Assembly: GCF_024362695.1 (NCBI RefSeq)
Contig: NC_065427.1
Coordinates: forward strand, 496,001-560,000
Origin: Pectinophora gossypiella
Taxonomy: Eukaryota > Arthropoda > Insecta > Lepidoptera > Gelechiidae
Direction of reading: 5' to 3'
DNA length: 64,000 nucleotides
The notes beneath the pieces were generated by a model that was given only the letters and a program-made list of their open reading frames with translations, did no database searches and was not told the origin of the DNA. Position numbers and translations under genes: made by a program. Shown here one piece after another: positions 46,301 through 57,300 of the stretch (positions within the stretch are counted from its first letter, which is position 1; the number at the start of each line of letters is the position of its first letter).

Positions 46301-48222
46301 ATAAATTAGTTTTGAATCCAAATAAATTGTAATCAGTAAGTAAATATACCTACGTTTCAAATAGTAAATATTTATTTAATACGTATAGAAACTACCTTAA
46401 GCGCTTTTGGAATGATTAGGTACTTATGATGTGATCCAGTAGGTTTCAGCTACGGCGACTGCTTCATCTCCGACGTTCATGTGCTTGCATGAAGCTTATG
46501 TAACCAATGTTGCTGGGAAAGATCCTTGCAACGGCATTATTAATAAGTACCCAAATCTTCCAATACCGCGACTAAAGTATAAAACTGGTATTTCAAGTAT
46601 TGGTAAATGGTATTATACTACTGCTACTACTACTTTGTTAGAGCTTAGCTAATACCAGTGGTTACGCTGAACCGAGCTTAAACACAACAGTCGTAAAGAG
46701 AGTTCTGCCCGAACTACCACACCCACTCGCTGGATTGAAATATATTTGAAAGACGTGTGTGAAATAAAATCGAAATCTTGAATACATTCTATAAATCTTT
46801 TTAACTTGTACTCCAGCAAAGTCAGCTGAGCGCCTTTGTGTTGACTGAATAGTCTCGTATCGGATATTGGTCACTCACATTAATATTCAGGGAGGAGGAG
46901 TGTGCGTGGGACCTTCTCGGTCTGTGATCAGTAGTATAGCAGAGCTACCTGCAGTGGTAGTTAAATGTCACCGCGCTCAGCAAAGGTCGTCGCTAAATGT
47001 GGGGGATCACTGGTGGGTGGGACGGATCCATTTGTGTTTCGTTTCAATGATCGTCCTCTCGGTCACAGATACGCTCTTTTAATAGATACAACGTTTAAAT
47101 ATTCATTTCTCGGGGCATAATTTTACCTGACCGACGGTTGTAATGGTTGTATCGTTTCCACATAACAATATGCAGGTTGTTATATTAATTTATAACGTAA
47201 TCTCTATGCGTCGCTTGTGTTAGATATAAATAAAATACACATGCTTGACTTTTGAAATGTACTGTATTAGTTTAAAATAATTTAAATTAACTAAAATGAA
47301 AAAGCAACACCCCATCGCCATGATGTTAGAAGGGTAGAAGAAAAGTTAAAAGCGGTGTTGCCATAATATGAAACAAATGTTAGTGTGTACTACACAACTT
47401 CGACGTAGGTAACAGAAAGCCCGGTGAGGTGTGGGTACTTAGTTCATCTTAAGAAAGATGTACCTATGACTACCCCATTGGAAAATAGTCGTGAGCTTGT
47501 GTTAAGTTCGAAGTAGGTGGCCATAATTAACAATATCCCGGTAAAATTGCAATGCTGACGAAAAAATGAAATTATTTACCACATCACATTAAAAACCTCA
47601 AAAATAACAGTATTTCTCCACTACTTAATGGATGTTATTATACATATAAACCTTCCTCTTGAATCACTCTATCTATAAAAAAACCGCATCAAAATGTGTT
47701 GCGTAGTTTTAAAGATTTAAGCGTACTTACATAGGGATATAGGGACAGAAAAAGTGACTTTGTTTTAGACTATGTGTATGATGTGTATTCGCTACGTTTG
47801 CCGGACTAACATATTGATACGAAATAGATAAATTGAGTCGCATATCACTAAAGTAAGTATATCTTTAAATAAAAACCAGTGATTTCTATCTGCATTTCAA
47901 GAACTAACTTGTCAGATGACCCGAACGACTGAATATAAAGCAAGTCGTAGTTCCATAAAAAAAATATTAAACTGGCAAAGCAAAATCCTCTTTTTACTAC
48001 AAGAACTTGTTGTACAATAAAAAATAGAGTGGCTAGTTAGCTGGGGAGAGGCTTTGAAGAGGAAAACAAATGAAAGCTTCATGCTGTTGTGGTGAACTAA
48101 CAAAATACCAGCCAACCGTGAACCGTGTTTGTTAACAGGAATTTGTTCTGTTTCTAGTTTTGTCACTTGGTGCAGAAGCGGTAGTCGGCCTGCTAGCGAA
48201 TTTGGAAATTGTTGTAACGAAA

Positions 48223-48263
<41 letters not shown>

Positions 48264-48281
48264 TATATATATATATATATC

Positions 48282-48337
<56 letters not shown>

Positions 48338-48355
48338 GATATATATATATATATA

Positions 48356-48391
<36 letters not shown>

Positions 48392-51300
48392 TATGATTTA
48401 AACAAATCTTTTTCTCTTTTATCTAAATGTTTAATACTGTATCTATCGTTATTCAAATTCAAAAATATCATAACAATAACATAGTTACACTTTGAATCGT
48501 CATTTTTTACATAACGAACGTGTCATCCGCCTAAAACTACTGCAGCTTCTCACAACCTGTATAGCCGGGGAAAAGAAGCTGCAAGAAAAACCTCGGCACA
48601 GGGCCCTAGACGTTCTTTAGTTATTTTATCTAATGGTAACTGGCACTTGGGCATTCGCTCAAAGTAAGTAAGTACTTAAGTAATAATAAACTTAGAATTA
48701 TTCGCGCTCACTACGAAAGTGTTTGAAGAAGTCTTCAAAACGGTGGTTCTACTAGTTTGGATTTATTATTAAGTACCTGACTGTGGCGAAGCGTAAAGGA
48801 GGGTTATGTGTTTGACCGCTATGTATGTATTCCAACATAACTTCTAAACCACCTATCAGATTTAATAAATGAAGTGTCATTAGAACCGTCTTGATTATCC
48901 GGTGGTTATAGTCTATGTGACGTCAGGATAAATTCAATGCCCTCCAGAGGCCATAAAGTGAGGACGAAAAAAATGTTTTTTCGTAAGATTGTGTATATGG
49001 TATGAAATAAAAAAGGCTTAAATTGCACATTTCAAATATGTACACATTACTAGCTTTTATATGTGGGTTTTCTTGTATTTACTCGGTAATTACGTTGAAT
49101 TGATAACATGGCTCTCCACCAAACCGCAGAGGAGCAGCGTGGTGGAGTATGCTCCATACCCCCTCCGGTTGATTGAGGGGAGGCCTGTGCCCAGCAGTGG
49201 GACGTATATAGGCAGTTTATGTTATGTTTATGATAACATGGCTGCTCAGACATGTTCCGGATAGGTGTTGTCTCCAAATCTTGCTTAGAACATGCATCGG
49301 AGGCATGTTACCTTAATATATAAGACCTCAAAGTAATATAAATAAAATATAACTTTAAAAACTAAAACACACTACGGAAAAATCACCCTCTAAAAAGTAT
49401 GAAACAAGATGATTGGCACACGACCACGGCTATCTTCTAATAATCACTATTCGGAAGAATTTCTGAGAAAACCTATTTACTTATTTTAAAGAGTGATTTT
49501 TCCTTAGTCGGGTTTTAGTTTTTAAACTTATACATACATAAACTCACGCCCGTAATCCCGAACGGGGTGGGCAGAGCCACAAGTAATCAAAGACAACTTG
49601 CAGCCACTGTTGATACGATGTCATAAGTTGGATTATGATGAACCTTATGGTGATAAGGGATCAACCTATCGCCCATAACATTAGTCCATCATGTTAAAGG
49701 ACACAATCCCTCTGTCGGTTTTTACGACATGCCCGGGAAGACAAGCAGCTAAACGTGTTCTATGTTAAACGTAAACTAACAAAACTAAACTTATATTTTG
49801 TTTAATATTAATAACTGGGACAAATTAAATAAAATCGGGGAGGGAGTCATTTATTAAGGCTGTAGAGGAAAATATAAATTGAGCTGGTCTGCAGAAACCT
49901 GTGGCGCTTAATATGGCCAATCTATTTCGTTTATTGGCGGCTGGGGCGAACTTTACAAAAATCCTACCTTTTTCAAGCCAGCATTCTCTGTGTAAAGGTT
50001 AAACATTGGTCTTTCATCGCCTGGCTTGCAGTTAGTACACTACGAATTCTAACAAAAGGAAAACTTTGAGTTTTACTAACTTTATTATGGTCATTTGGAA
50101 ACTTGCCTACAGACATCGCTGGCGTGATGATAAAAAAATATCAGTCGGGACCGAATGGTTCCGGCATGTCTACTATGTGTTATTTTGATGAATCCTTCAA
50201 GCACTAACCTGCTTCTTTTGTTTTGCTACTACTACTGGCAGTGAATAATTAAAAATAGAACACGTTCAGCAGCTTGAGTTCCCGAGCATGTCATGAAAAC
50301 CGACCGGGATTGTGTCCTTACTAACTTCTCCAATCTGTGGAAGCTTGTTAATGGATTTTACATAAGAATTTTGAGTTTAATATGTGAATGTATCTGTAAG
50401 CTACCCGAATTAAATATGATAAAACTTATGCACCACCCTCGGCCATGCGCTCATTACTTCATCATATCTGTAACAACCATACTTAAATTTTTTAAATTTG
50501 TTAGGCTTCGTAACCATAGACTTACATTTTTCCGCGATTTTCATAACAATAGTGGCTGCAAGTTGTCCTCTGATTACTTGTGGGCTAGAAGTCCTGCTTC
50601 GCCCTGTGCAATCAGGTATTACGGACGTGGGTTTGTGTACGAGTATGTATGTATAGCAAACTCTTGTAAGCGTATTGCCACTAGTACGGTGAGCGAGAGC
50701 CTAACTCAATCCCGCGGCTGGGGCTGGTTTAGCCGCGGCCACAAATGGACTTCTCTAATCCTCCTGTGGCCGAGAAACTACATTAATTTTAATCTGCGGG
50801 TTTAAAGCCGGCCGCTCAAATGCCGGCGGGCTGATATTAAAATTCTTTTTGAAAAAAGTTTGAGGACACGCTGCCCCGTCCACGTTCGGCGGACGACCTG
50901 AGTGGAATTTCACGAGGGAGTTTCGAATAGAACAGAATGTTCCCGTCGAAGTATATTTATAAAGCACATCATAGCTGTAAAATAATACATAAAAATAGAG
51001 ATTTCACATTTTCTTGACGTTGCTTCTTACAATTTTTCGCACAAGAAAATGACCAACAATTGATATTCGTGTAAGTAATAAATCTCCACATAAAAATAAA
51101 GTACAGACCAATCAATTTCCAGCAGATTTTTTATGAGACTGGCTTTTGTTTGGCTAGAACATTACTGGTTGAATCACGTGAATGTTTGAAAAAATAAGAT
51201 GATACCGTGTTTTGGAAGGCACGGTAACCCGTAGGTCCCGGACTTCTAGCCCTAACACCTTAATCAACCCGCAATGGAATAGCGTGAAGGATATGCTCCA

Positions 51301-54300
51301 TACTCTCTCCGAATGATTGAAGGACGCCCTGTGCCCTGCAGTGGAACGTATATAATTATAGGCTATTTATGGTATCCTACGTAATAGGTTTTTGATACAA
51401 GCTCAAGACTCATTTTGGTATTCCTAGTATAAACTATCTACATTAATAACTACTGTAGTATATTTAGATACCAACACTGTCTGCAGAGCTTACCTTTGCA
51501 GTGGAACATTCATCAGCGTAAAGTATTCTCCTAACTCTTATGAATAAATAATCTTCTTTCTACAAAATATGACATCAAATGTTCGTGTGCGTCAAGCTAG
51601 CGGCCTCAAAAAAAAAATGGGCACGAAAAAATAATTTGACCATACCAAAAAATAGTACTCTTATTGAAAAAAATAGTACCTGTTGTAAAAAAATTAGTAC
51701 CATCACGGTTCTGGATTTATAGCCATGTTTTATTGCACTTGCTAGCTTGACGGTGAGCGAAATTTGGCGAGAGTTAACGACAAGGTCTTTCGCTTTGATT
51801 TAAACGCCAAAAAATAGTATCGAAATAGTACTCACCCCCTGCAAAATACCGAAAGTAGTACTTCAACGGTTCCAAAGTTATAAAGGTAGTTCTTTGATCC
51901 CGCTAGCTTGACGTTTTGAAAATACCTATTATCTGGGGAATGCTTGCATACTTCAGTTTGTAACTAATGTCAATAAACTCGTATGAAATAGTACTCCCTA
52001 CCATCATAATTTGGACCTGATTCTCTTTGTAGAAATATGTCAAAAAGTCATTATAACCTATGTCATACATTTATCAAGACAAGTACAGTCGCGAACAAAA
52101 TTATTACACATGGTCAAGAATGTTGTCAGATTTCAGTATTTTTCCCCATTTTTGGGTAAAAATTGGTGAAGTGCCAGGGTTGTTAGATGAAAGTAATATC
52201 ATTGTTGAAACTCTTTGAGTTATTCTACAAATACTGCAAATTGTTTATTAACAAACACTTCGATCCGTAACAAATTCAACATGAAGGTATAAATTATAAA
52301 ATAAAACAGCAGATTAAAAATGTATTATGATGTATTAAAATCACAGATTGTTTTCGATAAGAACTAGACCCATGCAGCCATTTTCTATTAAAATTAGTGC
52401 ATATGGGTGTATGCAATAGGAATTTTTTGTAATAGCAGCACTGAAGTGCAAAGAAATGGTAGGGTAGACCTCCAAAATGGCAATACTTACGAATAAATTG
52501 TGAGGTTATGTAATTGTCTACGTGACTGTATCAACAACAAATGTATGGCATAGGTTATGATGATTTTTTAACATTTCTACAAAGAGAATCGGATCAAAAT
52601 TATGATGGTAGGGAGTACTATTTCATACGAGTTTATTGACATTAGTTACATACTGAAGTATGCAAGCGTTCCCCAGATAATAGGTATTTTCAAAACGTCA
52701 AGCTAGCGGGATCAAAGAACTGCCTTTATAACTTTGGAACCGTTGAAGTACTACTTTCGGTATTTTGCAGGGGGTGAGTACTATTTCGGTACTATTTTTT
52801 GGCGTTTAAATCAAAGCGAAAGACCTTGTCGTTAACTCTCGCCAAATTTCGCTCACCGTCAAGCTAGCAAGTGCAATAAAACATGGCTATAAATCCAGAA
52901 CCGTGATGGTACTAATTTTTTTACAACAGGTACTATTTTTTTCAATAAGAGTACTATTTTTTGGTATGGTCAAATTATTTTTTCGTGCCCATTTTTTTTT
53001 TGAGGCCGCTAGCTTGACGCACACAAATGTTCACGGCCATATTTTTGATCAATATCTAGACCACAGAGAGTTGCGGGGAAGAGCTGCTCTTTGTTTTGCG
53101 CCTTACATCTAGTGAAACAATAAAATAAAATTGTTTTTGTTGTGTAATATATCAGACTTTGACGGCATTATAGGGGAGATAGTCTCCGCTCGTAAACCCG
53201 GCTAGTAAAGTCCGGGCCGGGGCAGTTATCGCGGCCGGCCACCACAGATTATGTTCTCAGAACGTCCATAAAGATTTGGGAATAAATTGAACTGCGAATT
53301 GTTTCTCTGGGTATTTTAGTGGCTTACGAAATTAAATTTTATTGGTGGTTCATAAAATGTTAAATAAGTTTGCTGTTGAGTGTGCGTTTTGCTTTACAAT
53401 AGAGATAAGTAAAAAACTAGTCTGGTTAATTCAATTATTTTAAAGTTAGAACAGAATTCTTGATGCCGTTTATTTCAATCTAATAAAAGCAGAGGAGAAA
53501 CTGAAGAAGGCCGCGCAAGATAGAGGGTTATTTAGGGGATAAGTGATATAGAACGACTAGCCGTGATGACCCAATAAAACGAGCGTCTTGCGTGCCTAGG
53601 GTCGTAGGATCGAATCTCTGAATTATGACTCTCTGAATTTGCTCATATGTCTAAATTTATTCATGTATGCTCACATTTTGATATAGCGCCAATATTGTAG
53701 TGAAAATCATCGTAATCAGACAGAATTACAAGGATCATCATCATCATCATCAGCCCATTAGCGTCCCCACTGCTGGGGCACGGGCCTTCCCTATGGATGG
53801 ATAGGGAGATCGGGCCTTAAACCATCACGCGGGCCCAGTGCGGATTGATGGTTATTAACGACTGCTAATGCAGCCGGGACCAACGGCTTAACGTGCCTTC
53901 CGAAGCACGGAGGAGCTCGAGATGAAAACTTTCTTGTTTTTTTTTTGTGGTCACCCATCCTATGACCGGCCTTTGCGAAAGTTGCTTAACTTCAACAATC
54001 GTAGACCGAGCGCGTTAACCGCTGCGCCACCGAGCTCCTCAATATTACAACAATAATTACAAGGATGTGAAGTGAAAATTATAGACAAATTCGATAGAAA
54101 AGACCTGCAATAGTGTGGTACAAATACGTACGTAGCACCTATTTAAAACTCCATCCTTCATACCTACCTTCATTACATGTTAGATGTCGAATAAAGTTTC
54201 ATACAATTCTACAAAAGTAATCCTCGGGTAAATTCAAAGTGAGACCTTTGCTCAGACATTTCCTCGAGCTATGAGCGTCATTTCAACTGACATAGAAATC

Positions 54301-57300
54301 TAGAAATTTAAATTCCCACTTCCCGGGTAACGTTATTCTCTGACTGCAACTCACTGGATCGTGAACGCAATAGACAGGTGCCTCCAACGCTGGCGAATAT
54401 TGCGACTCGACAAAAGTTGGCGAGAATTTTTCTCAATATCATTTCAAGCTGCCACTTGCGAGCTGACTTTGCTCTCGATTCTTATTAAAAGAGAGCTCTG
54501 CCCACTTCTTTAAGATCCATCTTTAATACTAAAGCTCTATTTTAAAAAGGCGTTTTTATGACTACTTCAAAGTGCAAGAGCTTATTCTACATAGTTTCGA
54601 ATAATTATATATTTTGTAAACGTACTTAAGTACGTAGATGAGTCTTGATATTTTCCACTATTCGTACCTACGCTCGTTATAATCACACAACTAAATATGA
54701 ATAATTTTTTTTTGACGTGACTTTTTGTAGATTTAAACTGCCGGACAAACGGGGAGCGCTTAGAGCTCTCACCAGGTATATTGAATGTCAATTAAGAAGA
54801 ATAAATATCTCAAAGCCATTGTAATCTTGACGATACATGTATAGAAGACAGCATGTTTTATTTTGACTACTAATTCTTTTAAAGCAATGTTCATAAGTAC
54901 TTACATTACGTAATAAGATGGTTTACAAAATATTCGGGTTCGACCCTTCGATTATTATCGAAGTTTGAGGTTTTTTTATTCAAAAGGAATTTGATTGTAA
55001 CGCGTGCGAACATTCTTTTCATCTTCTCAAACCCGCCGATGATTAAAACAAGAAAGATGTTCCAATTTGGCGAAGTACTTGCGCGATACTTGTTACATTT
55101 CTTTTTAGAAGAAATATTTTTAATGGATCCTGTAAAAGTAGTAAAGTTGGTATTAATAATTTAAAGTCGACTGTATTTCACAGCCAGTTTCAAATTATAC
55201 ATGTATCATATCTATACCTAATTAATGTTACCTAAATCGGTTTAGGATAGCACAAAACAAAACGCCAAACATACGTATCTATCTAACCCTTTCTTTATAA
55301 ATATACTTAGTATTTATTCAATAAATTACAATATAGAGTTCCATTCTTATTATTTTGGACATTTATATGAGCAATTAAATGTTATCGTGTCGGAGGCACG
55401 CCGTGATCACGCCCTCGGCAGGGTTAACATGGGGGTAACCCCGAAACACGCGCACAAAAGGCTCACAAATAGCGGTTTTATGCCCAAAGTGATTTCCCTT
55501 GTACTCTGATTTGCTATTTCTCTACATTACTCCTGAATGGAGCGATCGGTGCGGGTTGCTATACTCATACAATACTTCAATCTAATTGTATCAACGCATT
55601 TGCATTGACCGATGAGCTCTATCAGTTTTAACTGCCTGTTTCATTATTTCGGATCCATACAACTGAATTATAAGTTTTCGAGAAAGTACGTATCCATTTC
55701 CTTATTGTTCTTAATGAAATTAACGTCACGGTTGATCCGTAGGGACTACGAGCTACGTAGTTGTTTACCAACTATTTCCATTATTATAATGTAGAACTTT
55801 TTTTGGTACATTTTGTGTATGTATATGTGTATATAGTAGTTGAGTAGTACTTTCATAGAAATAAAGCAAATAAAAGGATTTTATAGCTATTAAGATGTAT
55901 ACTAATGCATCTCTCTCTTCTGTTATTTAAGTATTATAAACTACGTTTTATTTTTTTATCAAATTATTCATTACTTATATTATATCCGACAACATACCTG
56001 AGTAAGTATTTATTTAAGTATTTAGTTTTATGGAATCCCATAGTCTCTGCTTGCCCCGGTGGGAAATAGGCGTGAGTTTGTGTATGTATGTTACTTTGAA
56101 GAAGACTTACGGCCAATGACATTTCTTAAAATAATTAGCAGTATGTATTTACTTACTTGGTTTAACTTGCGCCGACGCGAAATACATAGAAATACAATGA
56201 AATTAATGACTTTCCTTCATACGAGTATATGTCTGTGTGCGTTGTAGGCGTCGGTGATCTGTTAATGTAGAGGTGTCGGCAACCTCTGCCGCGGCGGTTA
56301 TTGATGGTATCTCGTAATTACGGCTCACTGTCGAGACATCTGACAGTGATCTACACTGATTATATTATAAACAACATGTTACGAATAGTTTCAGCTGATG
56401 TTGTTACGATTAAAGTTTAGTACACACACCGGGTACCACCGCCTCGCTAACGGCCTCCGTGGTCCACTGGTTGAGCGTTGGGCTCACGATCCGGAGCTCC
56501 CGGGTTCGAATCCCGGTGGGTACATATCACAAAAATCACTTTGTGATCCCTAGTTTGCTTAGAACATTACAGGCTGATTACCTGATTGTCCAAAAAGTAA
56601 GATGATCCGTGCTTCGGAAGGCACGTTAAGCCGTTGGTCCCGGTTACTACTTACTGATGTAAGTAAGTAGTCGTTACATGAGCCATGTCAGGGGCATTAG
56701 GCGGCTCAATAGTAACCCTGAGGGTTGATGAGGTTGGTACAGTCACGAGCATTAATATGTATACACTTTAGTACCATGTCACATTAACTTTTTTGACAAA
56801 TTTAACTGTAAGTCTCACTAAATGTCAAATATGTTAGTGCGACAGAGTGCTAAAATGGGTACATTATATCGCTCATGACTGTACTCCACCTCACAACCCA
56901 CACGATAGAAGAAGAAGACCGCCTCGCTGTGCTTTATTTAATCCGGGGCAGGATTTTAGTAATGTCCAAGTGTCGATTGCGCCCGTTCACATGTAACGTG
57001 TTTTGCTTTGCATCGTATAAGGTAGGTTCTAATATAGTGACTTTGTTTAATTGGTAATAATTCCTACTTTCAGAGTGGCGGTGTGATGTTCTCCCCACTT
57101 GGCCGGCTCAGAGTGGCGCAAGCAGTTAGAAAACAGGTAAACTCTCATCTGCCTTATAACATTACACAAAAAATATAATCACAACTTTTATGACGACTTG
57201 TGACTTCTTTGTCACAAGTATTCCACTTAGCTTGAAAGTCAGTGCTGCTTTGTGCGATGTTCCAGTAAAACATAAACTAATTTTCACTGTTACCAATAAA

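Larger units (their letters stand above)
51585..53024. mobile_element. foldback DNA transposon with ~490-bp terminal inverted repeats
   Basis: The 1440-bp element is bounded by the perfect 8-bp direct repeat AAATGTTC at 51577-51584 and 53025-53032. It starts GTGTGCGTCAAGCTAGCGGC and ends with the exact reverse complement. The arms, about 51585-52076 and 52533-53024, are identical by eye for the first roughly 230 bp, then differ at about ten positions. The arms almost meet at the centre, apart from a TA-flanked insert at 52086-52528. No transposase is encoded. An 8-bp duplication fits hAT or P-like elements, and the long arms recall Galileo-type P elements. This is an inference from structure, not homology. 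Confidence 0.9.
43154..57073. other. remaining boule intron 1
   Basis: Noncoding. Apart from the listed repeats and the foldback element, I see AT-rich sequence without protein-like frames. Long ORF-like reads such as 50293-50805 show no domain and odd composition. Confidence 0.5.

Noticed and set aside
48129..48471. Tyr-Ile repeat proteins
   Set aside because: Translation of the TA microsatellite in any frame gives this pattern.
50293..50805. Plus-strand ORF of 170 codons in the boule intron
   Set aside because: No motif, Cys-rich random-like composition, runs across an inverted repeat and unrelated intron sequence.
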